In this document: positions 8,679 to 17,812 of the stretch, piece by piece
Position numbering within the stretch: position 1 is the first letter of the stretch
Layout: each line of letters starts with the position of its first letter
Assembly: GCA_025355995.1 (NCBI GenBank)
Contig: JANXYQ010000011.1
Span: 1-51,744, forward strand
Direction: 5' to 3'
Length of the DNA: 51,744 nucleotides
Source: Spirochaetaceae bacterium
Lineage (GTDB): Bacteria > Spirochaetota > Spirochaetia > Treponematales > Rectinemataceae
Notes under the pieces: model-generated
What the model was told of the DNA's origin: nothing
What the model saw: only the letters and a program-made list of their open reading frames with translations
Databases searched by the model: none
Translations under genes and position numbers: made by a program

Positions 8679-8703
8679 TCGGCGATCCCCCGGTGCCCCT
8701 CCC

Positions 8704-11019
8704 CTAGCCTACCTCACCCTCTGGCACGCGGGTGATGACGAAGGGGCGTTCGCCGGCGACGAGCCGAGAGGCTCCGATAGTCGCGAAACCGCCTACGGCG
8801 GCTATGGGCACGGAGAAGAAGGCGTCGACATCGATTTCACCGACCTCGCCGGGAAGGGGCCTGCCCGCAAGGGAAACCCGCGTGCCCGGAGCCGCGTCGC
8901 CGGCGTCCAGAACCTCGACGGCCTCCTTGACGCTTGCGCCGCCTTCGCCCTCGACCTTTCTCGAGGCGGCGAGGAGCATGCCCCTAGACTCGACGCCGCG
9001 AAGCTTGGCGGGCTTGAGGTTGTTGACGAGCACGATGCTCTTGCCTAATAGCTCATCCTCTTTATAGAAGGGGACGAGGCCCGAGACGATCACGCGCTCG
9101 ACTCCCGTGCCGTCGTCGAGGGTCTCGATATACAGCTTGTCCGCCTTGGGATGGCGCTCGACCTTGATGATCTTCGCAACGCGAAGGTCGATGAGCCGTT
9201 CGAAGCGCTCCTCTACGGGCAGGCCCTCATAGGGAACCGGCTTGGGCTCCGGCGGAGCGGCCTTCACGGCGGCGGTCACGGCGGCAGCGGCTGTCGGTAC
9301 CGTCGCAGGGGCGGCGGCGGAGTCGCGCTCGGCCCTCTCCTTCTGCGTGCCCGAGTATTTTTCGCGGAGCTCGGCGATGCGGTCATCCTCGAGCTTGGAG
9401 AATAGGACCTCGGGAGCGGTGATCGCCCCGAGCCCGCCGAGGGTCCCGATATCGGCCCAGGAGAGCCCTCCGGCTCCGCCTATGGTTTTGCCGAAGAACG
9501 CGGCGAGCTTGGCCGCGGAAGCCGGCATGTAGGGATGGATCATTATTGCGAGGTCGCGGAGCAGGTAGCAAAGCTCGCCGATGAGGGCGGCGGCGGCGGC
9601 GGGATCGCTTGTCCTGGTCTTCCAGGGCTCGCTCTCCTGGAATCTCTTGTTGGCGAGGTCAGACAGCTCGAAGGCGGCGCGGAAGGCGTCTCGGAGCTCG
9701 GCGCGCTCGAGGTGGGCGGCCGCTCGCCTCGTTATCTCCTCGGCCTTGCCGCGGAAGGCCGGGTCGGAGGGTAGGGCGGGCGGCACGGGGACGGCGCCGC
9801 CGAAATAGCGCGCGACGAATGTTAGGGTCCTGTTGGCGAGGTTGCCGAGGTTGCCGATGAGCTCGCCGTTCACCTTTTCCTGGAAGTCGGCCCAGGTGAA
9901 TGTGGTGTCGCCCCGCTCGGGGCGATTGTAGAAGACGTAGAAGCGCCAGACGTCGGCCGGTATGCCCGACTCGACCGCGTCGGTCCCGAAGACGCCCACG
10001 CCCTTGGACTTGGAGAACTTGCCCGATTCGTAGTTGAGGTACTCCGAGCTCGACATGTGGTGGAGCATGGTCCAGTTCTCGCCCGAGCCCAGGAGGCTCG
10101 AGGGGAAGATGACCGTGTGGAAGGGGATGTTATCCTTGCCGATGAACTGGAATAGCTCGACGTCGTCGGGGCGCTGCCACCAGTACTTCCAGTCGAAGCC
10201 CTGCTCGTCGCCGGCGCAGGCGGTTATCGAAATATAGCCGATCGGCGCGTCGAACCAGACGTAGAAGACCTTGTCCTCGTAGCCCGCCTTCGGGACGGGT
10301 ATGCCCCACTTGAGGTCGCGGGTGATGGCCCGCTCCTTCAGGCCGTCGCGGATCCAGGCTTGGGTCATCTGGATCGCGTTGTTGGCCCAGAAGCCATCGA
10401 CACTCGCCTTCCTCATCCAGGTCTCGAGGGCCGGGCGTATCGCGGGAAGGTCGATATACAGGTGCGTGGTGCTCTTGGGCCGCGGCGTCGCGCCGCAGGT
10501 CGAGCACTTCGGGTCCTTGAGCTCGGTGGGATCGAGGAGCTTGCCGCAGCTCTCGCACTGGTCCCCGCGCGCGCCGTCGTAGCCGCAGTGGGGGCAGGTG
10601 CCGCGCACGTAGCGGTCGGCCAGGAAGCGCTTGTCGCTGTCGCAGTAGAGCTGCTCGATGGTCTGGCTCTTGACCAGCCCCCTCTTGTCGAGGTCAAGGA
10701 AGATAGCCTGCGTTATCTCGGTCTGGCGCTGGGTCGAGGTGCGCCCGAATTTATCGAAGGAGATGCCGAACCAGGAATAGATGTCGCGATGGATGGCGTG
10801 GAAGCGGTCGCAGAGCTCCCTCGGCGTGATCCCCTCCTCGAGGGCCTTGGTCTCGGTAGCGGTGCCGTATTCGTCGGTACCGCAGACATAGAGGGTCTCG
10901 TAGCCGCGAAGCCTGCAGAAGCGGGCGAAGACGTCTGCCGAGAGGACCTGTATGAGATTGCCGAGGTGGGGGACGTTGTTGACGTAGGGAAGCGCGGAGG
11001 TGATCAATCGTCGTTTCAT
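8704..11019 (-). CDS. metG: methionyl-tRNA synthetase with C-terminal tRNA-binding domain
   Basis: Class I synthetase charging initiator and elongator tRNA-Met. Class signatures are HLGN (18-21) and KFSKS (334-338, the KMSKS loop with Phe for Met). The connective region carries three CX2C pairs (C142/C145, C155/C158, C172/C175), enough for the zinc knuckles of the E. coli-type enzyme. After the anticodon-binding helices a roughly 40-residue Ala/Pro/Thr linker leads to a C-terminal EMAP/Trbp111 OB-fold (about residues 620-770; DLRVAKIIKVERHPKADKL) used for dimerisation and tRNA binding. Total length 771 aa. No Shine-Dalgarno is visible before the ATG, and the predicted transcription start is only 2-3 bases upstream. 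Confidence 0.97.
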   Translation of the reverse strand: MKRRLITSALPYVNNVPHLGNLIQVLSADVFARFCRLRGYETLYVCGTDEYGTATETKALEEGITPRELCDRFHAIHRDIYSWFGISFDKFGRTSTQRQTEITQAIFLDLDKRGLVKSQTIEQLYCDSDKRFLADRYVRGTCPHCGYDGARGDQCESCGKLLDPTELKDPKCSTCGATPRPKSTTHLYIDLPAIRPALETWMRKASVDGFWANNAIQMTQAWIRDGLKERAITRDLKWGIPVPKAGYEDKVFYVWFDAPIGYISITACAGDEQGFDWKYWWQRPDDVELFQFIGKDNIPFHTVIFPSSLLGSGENWTMLHHMSSSEYLNYESGKFSKSKGVGVFGTDAVESGIPADVWRFYVFYNRPERGDTTFTWADFQEKVNGELIGNLGNLANRTLTFVARYFGGAVPVPPALPSDPAFRGKAEEITRRAAAHLERAELRDAFRAAFELSDLANKRFQESEPWKTRTSDPAAAAALIGELCYLLRDLAIMIHPYMPASAAKLAAFFGKTIGGAGGLSWADIGTLGGLGAITAPEVLFSKLEDDRIAELREKYSGTQKERAERDSAAAPATVPTAAAAVTAAVKAAPPEPKPVPYEGLPVEERFERLIDLRVAKIIKVERHPKADKLYIETLDDGTGVERVIVSGLVPFYKEDELLGKSIVLVNNLKPAKLRGVESRGMLLAASRKVEGEGGASVKEAVEVLDAGDAAPGTRVSLAGRPLPGEVGEIDVDAFFSVPIAAVGGFATIGASRLVAGERPFVITRVPEGEVG

Positions 11020-11027
11020 AGGCGATC

Positions 11028-11057
11028 ACAATAAACGCGCCCCAGGCGCGCTGTCAA
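11028..11057 (-). promoter_or_regulatory. metG promoter overlapping a terminator hairpin
   Basis: Reading the minus strand, TTGACA (11057-11052) and TATTGT (11033-11028) are 18 nt apart. The expected transcription start is about 11021, two or three bases before the metG ATG (11019). The spacer contains the GC-rich hairpin that appears to end the upstream gene. Confidence 0.6.
11030..11051 (-). terminator. intrinsic terminator of the 1334-aa outer-membrane protein gene
   Basis: On the minus strand CGCGCC, TGG, GGCGCG (11050-11036) forms a 6-bp GC stem with a 3-nt loop, followed by TTTATT. It lies 17 bases beyond the stop codon of the gene ending at 11067, and inside the spacer of the metG promoter. 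Confidence 0.6.
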
Positions 11058-11066
11058 GGATTGCGG

Positions 11067-14000
11067 CTAAAACGAGATCACCGCGTTCAGACCGAGCTCG
11101 AGGGATAGCGAGAGGGCCTTGGTCGACGCGTCGAGGGATTGGCCCGACGCGACATCGACCTTGAAGGTGAGGCGCTCGGGTACGGTCAGCTTGGCCTCGT
11201 AGGACTCCGAGAAATTCCAGCCGGGGGAGTAGGAGGCCGCGTCCCCGGCGAGCCCGGAGAGCCCCGCCCGAGCCGTTATCGTCGTCCTCGCTATCGGCGT
11301 CCTCGTCGCGAGGTCCCTCAGGTAGAGGGAGGCTATCGACGCGGGCTTCCCCTCGCCTTCCCCAACGGGTTTCGGTGTGGGCTCGGCGGACTTGGCCGCG
11401 AGGGCGTACAGGTCCAGGAGGGGATGCCGGGCCTCCCTACGCGACAGTGAGAGCGAGATCGAGCCCGACCAATCGAGCTTGCCCGGCCCGTCGACGAGGG
11501 AGAGCTTGCCCTCGGCGTCCAGCTTGTCCGATTCCCCGGCGTAGAGCGTCGAGAGTCCGTGGTACTGGAGGTCGAGGCTCGACGCGCTGCCGTCCCTGGG
11601 CTCGTTGAGGCTCGCCTGCAGCGTGCTCAGGTACTCGTCGCTGTCGAAGGGAAGTCCGAGCGGGTAGGCGCCCATGGAGCCGAAGAGGTTCACTGCGGCG
11701 AACTTGGCGATCACCGACCAAAGCCCCGAGTCGGTCTGCTGGTCCGCCGATAGGGAAAGGACGCGGCGGAACGAGAACGAGAGGGCCGAGGGCGCCACGA
11801 AGTCGTACCACATCGATCCGTATTCCCGGGACAGGGTCAGGCCCGCCTCGGGCTCGAGGCTCGCCTCGAGTAGAGCGGTGCCGGCGCTCGCCGATTGGGA
11901 CGAGAAATCCTCGGCCGCCTTGGCCGAGGCGAGCTCGGCGAAGGGGAGACCCTGGTACAGGAGCGGCAGGCTCGAGATGTCCCCGAGCGCGGCGGCGGCG
12001 TCCCCCAGGATGCCGCTCGATAGCACCGATCGCTTATCAGTCCACGAGCGCGAGTAATAAGGCTCGATTTTCGCGTAGGCGGTCTCGAGAGGGAGGGCCA
12101 ACCTGATAGCGGCCGAATCGCGCCTCAAGGCCCCGCCCGCGGCTGCCGGCTCGGCGCTCTCGCCGAGCGAGGCGGAGAGATACTCCTTGGCGTCGGTTCC
12201 TTTGATCGAGAGCCGCGCCTTGGCCTCCCGCGCCTCCGACTCAGCCTCGAAAGCCGGTAACGCGTAGTCGAAGGCCCCGATCCAGGCCGCGCCGTAACCC
12301 GCGCCGGGGCCTCCCGGCGCGGCCGCGCTTTGGGGCCGCGATCGGTTGGCGGCCGAGATGCCGATCGTCGCGATCGAGGGCCCGAGGATTATGGAGCCGT
12401 TCCAGGACTGCGTCAGCATTCCCCGGTCGAGGATAGCCTGGGCCGGGACCCACTCGGTCGACTGTTCCGCGCTTATCGCTCCGACCTTCCCCGCCCGCAA
12501 AGCGGCGGAATCCGACCTCCCGAAGGCGCCGGTGCCGGGATCGAATTCGAAGCTGTCTTTTGCCTCCGCAGGGAAATCGGCGGCGGGAATCGCGATGGTA
12601 TGCCCGCCACTGAGGGATGCCGCGGAATCGGCGGCGACGACGGCTCGCGCCCGGACGCCGATCCGCGCGAATGGCACAGTGGCCTCGAGGGAGGCGTCCC
12701 CCGAGGCGTAGGGCGCCGCGTCGAGGGCCGCCTGCACGTCGGCCGAAGCGGAGAGGCCGGGATTCGCGTAGGCTGCCCGGCCCTGGAACAAAAGGGCCGC
12801 CCTGCCTATCGAATCCTCGAGCAGCACCTCGTCGACCCACGCGGATTCCGAGGCGAGGAGGCCCGTTACCGCGATAAAAAGCCGGGATCCCGTGCTCGAG
12901 AGCGCGGGCGTCGCGTCGATCGAAGCCAGGGCCAGGGCGGTCTCCGCGTCGCCTTCGGCGTCCTGGTAGGTCAAGCTCGCCGCGCTGCTCCCATAATGCA
13001 GGTAGAATCGCCGCCACGCGCCCGTCCCCGATCCCGCGCGCAGGCTGATCGCGATGCTCGAGGCCGGCGAGGCCGCGCCGTCGTCCAAGGCCAGGGACAG
13101 CGCGGTGGTAACCGGGAATTTCGCGAAAAATGAGATCGTCTTGAAGGATGCGTAGGGAGGAGCGGCCTCAACCTTGTATATGGCGGCCGAGCCCGAGGGC
13201 GAGAGGCCGGCGGCTATCTGGACGGCCCTCTGCGTCGAGCCGTCGGAGTGGAGGCTGGCGATTGTCTTGGGAAAGGCGACGGCGAGCTCCGTCTCGGCCT
13301 TCTCGGCGACCGAATAGCCCGTGGACGGGGGCGCGGTGTCCAATCTGAAAGTGGAGGAATAGGCGCTCGCCGACTCCATGCCCTCGATGCGATAGACTCC
13401 CGTCGCGTCGTCCCGCGAATACCTGGCGGCGATCGCGGCGTTGTGGGTAAAGGCGCCGTCCGCGTCCTTCTCGCCGGCCGTGAGATCGATGCTGCCGGGA
13501 GCGGTCCTGGAATCCGAGGCGAAGCTCGATCCGGGCAGGGACCAGGATGCGCCAAGGGCCGCCCAGGCGCTCAGGCCCTCGCCGAAGTCCCAGAAGCCGC
13601 CGAGGGCGCCTTCGAGGATCCCCGACCTTCGCTCGGTGCTCTGCTTCATGTAGGACACGACTATTTCTTCGGTCGCGCTCGGCGGGGGGACGAGGGTGAG
13701 CGTGCCCTTATCGGCATCGACGGAAAATGAATAGGCCGGAATTCCGTCGCGCGTCACCTCGATGGATCCGGCCACCAAGTCTTTGTCGATCGCTATGGTC
13801 TCGGAGGCGGAAAAGCTCCGGACGACCACCGATCGCGTATAGACGGGGGCGTTCCCGCTCTTCGCGTCGCTCGAGAAATCGGTCGTATAAAGCCAGTCCA
13901 TGCCGGCGTAGGCAGGGGACTCGAAGGGCCGCCTATACGCATTCCTCTGCGCGGCGTCGGTGGCGGAGGGGCTCCCGGCGTCCGCGCGAGTCACCTCCAC

Positions 14001-15071
14001 GTAGCCCTCCGAATCGATCGTCGCGGCGAAGGAGGGGTCCCTGAGGCCCGACGAGGGATTTCGCACGAAGGCCTCCGCGGAGCTCGCGCCGGCCGTGGTG
14101 GCGTAGCGGCTCAGCACCTGCAGCTTCGGGTCCAGGGAGACCGCCGTCGTCGGGTCGGCCGGCGGGTCGTAGAGGAGGTCGCAGGCGCCGATGCCGTCGA
14201 GGGCGACCGCGTCCGCGTCGCTCCCCGAGAGCGGATAATACGCGAGCACCCTCGTGGTCGCGGCCGTCGCGAGGACGGCCAGGCCCGTGATCGCCGAATA
14301 GGAATACTCGCCTGGATCGAGCTTTCTATAGTAGTCGGAGCCGCCGGCGATCGTGCCCGAAACGCTCTTAACGTAGATGGCTAGGTTGGTCGCGGGAGCC
14401 GCCCTCGTAAGGAAGAATTTACCCTGGACGAAAGCGTTGGGCGAGAGCTCCGTGTCGACGACCTCGGTGCGCCCCACGAAGCGCTTCACGACGCGATCGG
14501 CCTGGTCGTAGCGGACCATGGCCCTTCCAGTGAAGGACTCCGTACCTATCCAGGCGGCGGCGCCGAAGGATCGGTAGGAGACGTCGCCGAAGGCGAGGAA
14601 TGGAAGAGAGGGGAAGGATATTCCGTCGTTGCCCAGCCTCGCCTCGCGGAGGAGTTCCCCCTTCCCTCCCCTGTAGCCCATCGAGTACTTGGCTTGGGAA
14701 ATATCGTCGGCTATGCGCGCTTCGACGAATATCTTCTTGAGCAATAGAAAGGAGAGCGAGAGGTCCGGAGCCTGAGTGAAGAGGAGGGGCTGCGCCGAGG
14801 ACAGTACGAGGGTTCCCCCGGACTGGGCCTGCAGGTCGAGCGAGGCGAGGACCGTGGCCGACCAGGAGCCACTTATGAAAAGTTGGGCGTCGTCGTCGGG
14901 CCCCTTCCCGAGCTTGGCGCTGAATACGCTCGCGGGCGCTTCCTGCGGCAGGGCCGATTTCATGGGGGAAGGGATCGCGCCGACCCCGCCCTCGGCCGAC
15001 TCCTTGCCGATCGCCGTCGCCAAGAGCAGGGCGAACAGGGCCTCTCGCGCGCGGCGTCTTTCTTTTCGCAT
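11067..15071 (-). CDS. very large exported protein, probable beta-barrel outer-membrane protein
   Basis: I do not recognise a named family. The 1334-aa protein starts with a basic stretch (MRKERRRAREALF) and a hydrophobic leader consistent with export. The rest is Ala/Ser/Gly/Tyr/Asp-rich with frequent alternating beta-strand patterns and almost no cysteine. Around residues 430-480 a unit of the form VTRDGIPAYSFSVDADKG then LTLVPPP and IVVSYM resembles beta-sandwich repeats in SprA-like surface proteins; this is a weak resemblance. The C-terminus, LSLSLELGLNAVISF, ends in Phe after alternating hydrophobics, the classic signal read by the BAM complex. I infer an outer-membrane barrel or secretion component. 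The start is the only ATG before the leader; no Shine-Dalgarno is obvious. A hairpin with a T-tract follows the stop. Confidence 0.7.
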   Translation of the reverse strand: MRKERRRAREALFALLLATAIGKESAEGGVGAIPSPMKSALPQEAPASVFSAKLGKGPDDDAQLFISGSWSATVLASLDLQAQSGGTLVLSSAQPLLFTQAPDLSLSFLLLKKIFVEARIADDISQAKYSMGYRGGKGELLREARLGNDGISFPSLPFLAFGDVSYRSFGAAAWIGTESFTGRAMVRYDQADRVVKRFVGRTEVVDTELSPNAFVQGKFFLTRAAPATNLAIYVKSVSGTIAGGSDYYRKLDPGEYSYSAITGLAVLATAATTRVLAYYPLSGSDADAVALDGIGACDLLYDPPADPTTAVSLDPKLQVLSRYATTAGASSAEAFVRNPSSGLRDPSFAATIDSEGYVEVTRADAGSPSATDAAQRNAYRRPFESPAYAGMDWLYTTDFSSDAKSGNAPVYTRSVVVRSFSASETIAIDKDLVAGSIEVTRDGIPAYSFSVDADKGTLTLVPPPSATEEIVVSYMKQSTERRSGILEGALGGFWDFGEGLSAWAALGASWSLPGSSFASDSRTAPGSIDLTAGEKDADGAFTHNAAIAARYSRDDATGVYRIEGMESASAYSSTFRLDTAPPSTGYSVAEKAETELAVAFPKTIASLHSDGSTQRAVQIAAGLSPSGSAAIYKVEAAPPYASFKTISFFAKFPVTTALSLALDDGAASPASSIAISLRAGSGTGAWRRFYLHYGSSAASLTYQDAEGDAETALALASIDATPALSSTGSRLFIAVTGLLASESAWVDEVLLEDSIGRAALLFQGRAAYANPGLSASADVQAALDAAPYASGDASLEATVPFARIGVRARAVVAADSAASLSGGHTIAIPAADFPAEAKDSFEFDPGTGAFGRSDSAALRAGKVGAISAEQSTEWVPAQAILDRGMLTQSWNGSIILGPSIATIGISAANRSRPQSAAAPGGPGAGYGAAWIGAFDYALPAFEAESEAREAKARLSIKGTDAKEYLSASLGESAEPAAAGGALRRDSAAIRLALPLETAYAKIEPYYSRSWTDKRSVLSSGILGDAAAALGDISSLPLLYQGLPFAELASAKAAEDFSSQSASAGTALLEASLEPEAGLTLSREYGSMWYDFVAPSALSFSFRRVLSLSADQQTDSGLWSVIAKFAAVNLFGSMGAYPLGLPFDSDEYLSTLQASLNEPRDGSASSLDLQYHGLSTLYAGESDKLDAEGKLSLVDGPGKLDWSGSISLSLSRREARHPLLDLYALAAKSAEPTPKPVGEGEGKPASIASLYLRDLATRTPIARTTITARAGLSGLAGDAASYSPGWNFSESYEAKLTVPERLTFKVDVASGQSLDASTKALSLSLELGLNAVISF

Positions 15072-15132
15072 CGATTATGGCTATGATAACCCGGAAAATG
15101 AGCAATGGGAAGAATCGGCCGGAGCCGAGCCT
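15072..15132. promoter_or_regulatory. divergent promoter region between the OMP gene and the YlxP gene
   Basis: On the minus strand TTCCCA (15111-15106) and TATCAT (15088-15083) are 17 nt apart, leaving 11 bases to the ATG of the large OMP gene. On the plus strand TATGAT (15082-15087), at nearly the same bases, could be a -10 for the YlxP gene, but I see no good -35. The two -10 boxes would overlap, so the promoters would compete. Confidence 0.35.
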
Positions 15133-15420
15133 ATGGTAGTCTCGATGCTCGACATCGTGATGGAACTCCCCGAGGCGACCTCCATCAAGGACAAGCGCCG
15201 CGTGGTCTCCTCCCTGAAGACCCGGCTGCGCACGAAATTCCGAATTTCATGCGCCGAGGTAGGGCTCCTGGACTCCCTCGCCTTCGCGGAGATAGGCGCC
15301 GCCCTCGTCTCCAATTCGAAAGAATTCGGGGAGGGGGTGATGCACAAGGCCCTTGCCGTAGTAGAGGACGAATTGGGCGTCCGCATCCACGACGCCCAAA
15401 TCCATTCGGAAGTTTATTGA
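15133..15420 (+). CDS. YlxP-like DUF503 family protein
   Basis: Small protein of 95 aa with the full DUF503 signature: an MLDIVMELPEATSIKDKRRVV-type start (ATSIKDKRRVV visible), then SLKTRLRTKFRISCAEVG, then VVEDELGVRI. Family members are ferredoxin-fold proteins sometimes linked to ribosome maturation (YlxP/RbfB in Bacillus); that role is knowledge of the family, not visible here. In Firmicutes ylxP sits within the nusA-infB operon; here it is some 33 kb away from it. GGAG at 15121-15124 precedes the ATG by eight bases. The frame is open upstream but lies antisense to the OMP gene, so I reject earlier starts. Confidence 0.88.
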   Translation: MVVSMLDIVMELPEATSIKDKRRVVSSLKTRLRTKFRISCAEVGLLDSLAFAEIGAALVSNSKEFGEGVMHKALAVVEDELGVRIHDAQIHSEVY

Positions 15421-15465
15421 GGTCCTTTGGTGTATAGTATCGATATCCGGAATAGGGGGTACACC

Positions 15466-16572
15466 GTGCGCCTTTCCCGCATCGCCTTGAGCCTGCTTCT
15501 GCCCATCGCCGCCCTGTCGGCGGCCCCGAGTCCCGCCGCGACCGCATCGCCCGCGGTAGCGGAGATGAGCGCCTACCTTTCCAAGGCCCAGGACGCAGCC
15601 GACTCGAATCACCTCGCCGAGGCTATTCGGTCGTACGTGACCGTGCTGGCCCTCGCGGACGAAAGCCCCTCGACCGACGCGAAGGCGAAGGCCGACGCGG
15701 CCTCGGCCGAGCTCGCGCGGATCGGCACGAGGCTCACCCTGGAGCCCAGCTCCGAATGGATCGACGCGAAGGGGACTCAAGCGGCGGGAAGCTCGAGGAG
15801 CCTCGGCAAGGAGGGCGGCCTCTCCCCGGCGGTCTACCTGTTCGACAGCTTCGGCTCCGGCAAATCGCCGGTCGCCGACGCGCCCATCTTTTTCCAATTC
15901 GTCAAGAATACCGGCTCCCTCGTCTCCTTCGTCACGACGGATGCCTACGGCAAGGCCAACACCACCGTAGCCAAGGTAGGCGAGCCGGGCAGCGACGCGG
16001 TCATACGGGCCTTCCCCGTCTTCAAGGCCCGGGGGAAATCCTACGCCTTCCAGTCAGTCTTCAGGGACTTCGCCTACTTGCCGCCGGCCAACGTGGTCAA
16101 GATCCTCGCGCTCGAGAGCTCCGAGCTGGGCCTGAGCGACAATCCCCGGACGGTGGACCCGGCCGCGGCGGCGCTCAAGCAAACCGGACTGCAAATACTG
16201 CCTTTCAACGCGAAACTGGCGCCCGAGGTTTTCCGCAGGGCCTACGGGGGCGAGGTCAAGGCCCTCTCGGCCCTCGGCGTCGACGCGACATCCCCCTACG
16301 CGGCCTTCGCCCTCGTGGAGGTCGCCGCCGCGAGGCAGATGGAGCTCAATGGGAAGAAGTACAACATCTACACGGCGACCGCGCCCCTGAGCTTCAGGCT
16401 GGTCCGGGCGGACGGAACCATCGTGTACGCCCTGTCCCTGGACAACATCAAGGGACAGGGCGGGACCAAGGAAGCCGCCATAGCCGACGCCTACAAGCGG
16501 GCCGGCGACGCGATCGGGCCCGAGCTGACCAAGAGGCTCGACGATATCCGCTCTTCCTTGACGAAGGAATAG
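15466..16572 (+). CDS. exported protein of unknown function
   Basis: A 368-aa protein with a clear signal peptide: RLSRIALSLLLPIAALSAAPSPAATA, probably cleaved near residue 20-25. A short helical, TPR-like stretch (about 40-85) is followed by a beta-rich domain. The C-terminal 120 residues (AAFALVEVAAARQMELNGKKYNIYTATAPL, here split as AAFALVEVAAA and NGKKYNIYTATAPLSF) recall LPP20/FlgP-type outer-envelope proteins, but I would not name it. I chose GTG at 15466 because AGGGGGT (15454-15460) lies five bases upstream; a TTG at 15427 would add 13 hydrophilic residues in front of the signal peptide. It ends 7 bases from the convergent dinB. Confidence 0.72.
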   Translation: MRLSRIALSLLLPIAALSAAPSPAATASPAVAEMSAYLSKAQDAADSNHLAEAIRSYVTVLALADESPSTDAKAKADAASAELARIGTRLTLEPSSEWIDAKGTQAAGSSRSLGKEGGLSPAVYLFDSFGSGKSPVADAPIFFQFVKNTGSLVSFVTTDAYGKANTTVAKVGEPGSDAVIRAFPVFKARGKSYAFQSVFRDFAYLPPANVVKILALESSELGLSDNPRTVDPAAAALKQTGLQILPFNAKLAPEVFRRAYGGEVKALSALGVDATSPYAAFALVEVAAARQMELNGKKYNIYTATAPLSFRLVRADGTIVYALSLDNIKGQGGTKEAAIADAYKRAGDAIGPELTKRLDDIRSSLTKE

Positions 16573-16579
16573 CCGTTCC

Positions 16580-17812
16580 CTAAGGCGCCGGCTCGCCGCC
16601 TCGCGGGCCGGGGCGCCCGCGGTTCTCGCGCCGGCCGACGAGGCGGGCCCGCGTGACCTTCCCCAGGCCGCTCCGCTCTATCTCGAAGACGGCTCCCTCC
16701 GCCCTGCGCGACCGCGCCGTACCCTCTCCCGAAAGGCCGTCGGCGAAGAGCTCGCCCTGCTCGCAGGAGCCCCGGCTCTCGAGATCCGAGAAGCATAGGC
16801 CGAGCAGGCGTATCTCGGTCCTGCCGTCCCAGGCCTTCTCGAGGAGGGCGAGCGCGTCCTTGAACGAATCCGAGGAGGATAGATAATAGGAGCCCCTCGA
16901 CATCCGGCGCGATAGCGTCGTGAAATCGTGAAGCCTGAGCTTCAGGGCGAGCGTACGGGATCGATAGCCCTCCGCCCAGAGCCTGTAGGAGAGCTCTCCC
17001 GCGAGGGAAAGCAGCACGTCCTCGACGCATTCGCGGTCCGAGCAGTCGCGCTCGAAGGTAGTCTCCGCGCTCATGGAGCGCGGACCCTGGTCCGACGAGG
17101 TCATCATGCCCGAGTCCCGCCCGCGGGCCGCGCCGTAGAGGAAGGCCCCGCCGGCCTTGCCGAAGAGGGACGCGAGGCGGGCCTCGCTGAACGAGGCGAG
17201 CTCCGCGACGGATCGGATGCCGAGCTCGCGGAAGCGCTCCTGGGTTTTCTCCCCCGCGCCCCAGAGCTTAGCCAGGGGCAGCTCGAGCATGAAGGCCTCC
17301 GTGCCTTCTGGATGCACGACTACGAGCCCATTCGGCTTGCGTAGCCCCGAGGCGATCTTGGCGACGTAATGATTGGGCGCTATGCCGATGGATATGCTGA
17401 GGCCCGTCGCGGAGGCTACCTTCGCCTTCAATAACGCGGCGGCGTCCACGGGCGGCCCCCATAGCCGCTCGGTCCCGGTCATGTCGAGGAAGGCCTCGTC
17501 GATGGACACGCGCTGCACCTCCGGCGTAAACGAGGAGAAGACGTCCATGACCGCGGCGGAGAGCTCGGAGTAGCGCTCTATGCGCGGCACGAGATAGATC
17601 CCCTGGGGACAGCGTCGGAAAGCCTCCGAGATCGGCATGGCCGAGCGTATCCCGAAGGCCCTCGCCTCGTAGGAGCAGGTGGAAACCACCCCCCGATGGC
17701 CGGGCAGGGCGCCGACGATGACGGGCTTCCCCCTGATGCTGGGATCGTCGTTCTGCTCGACCGAGGCGAAGAAGGCATCGAGATCGACGTGGAAGATTAC
17801 CTTGGGCGTCAT
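16580..17812 (-). CDS. dinB: DNA polymerase IV (Y-family translesion polymerase)
   Basis: Error-prone polymerase for lesion bypass. The catalytic acidic residues are D10 in HVDLDAFF and D105/E106 in SIDEAFLD; F15 matches the steric-gate position that excludes ribonucleotides. Palm, fingers, thumb and little-finger domains are all present within 410 aa, against 351 in E. coli. A clamp-binding motif QGELF sits at 352-356 and is not terminal: some 50 more residues, Arg/Gly-rich, follow it. The ATG overlaps the stop of the upstream membrane gene by 4 bases (ATGA), so translation is probably coupled. I see no LexA-type operator. Transcription entering from upstream would first have to pass the intragenic terminator at 18428-18457. 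Confidence 0.95.
   Translation of the reverse strand: MTPKVIFHVDLDAFFASVEQNDDPSIRGKPVIVGALPGHRGVVSTCSYEARAFGIRSAMPISEAFRRCPQGIYLVPRIERYSELSAAVMDVFSSFTPEVQRVSIDEAFLDMTGTERLWGPPVDAAALLKAKVASATGLSISIGIAPNHYVAKIASGLRKPNGLVVVHPEGTEAFMLELPLAKLWGAGEKTQERFRELGIRSVAELASFSEARLASLFGKAGGAFLYGAARGRDSGMMTSSDQGPRSMSAETTFERDCSDRECVEDVLLSLAGELSYRLWAEGYRSRTLALKLRLHDFTTLSRRMSRGSYYLSSSDSFKDALALLEKAWDGRTEIRLLGLCFSDLESRGSCEQGELFADGLSGEGTARSRRAEGAVFEIERSGLGKVTRARLVGRRENRGRPGPRGGEPAP

Noticed and set aside
15427-15465. Upstream TTG start for the exported protein gene
   Set aside because: It would put hydrophilic residues ahead of the signal peptide; GTG 15466 has a good Shine-Dalgarno.
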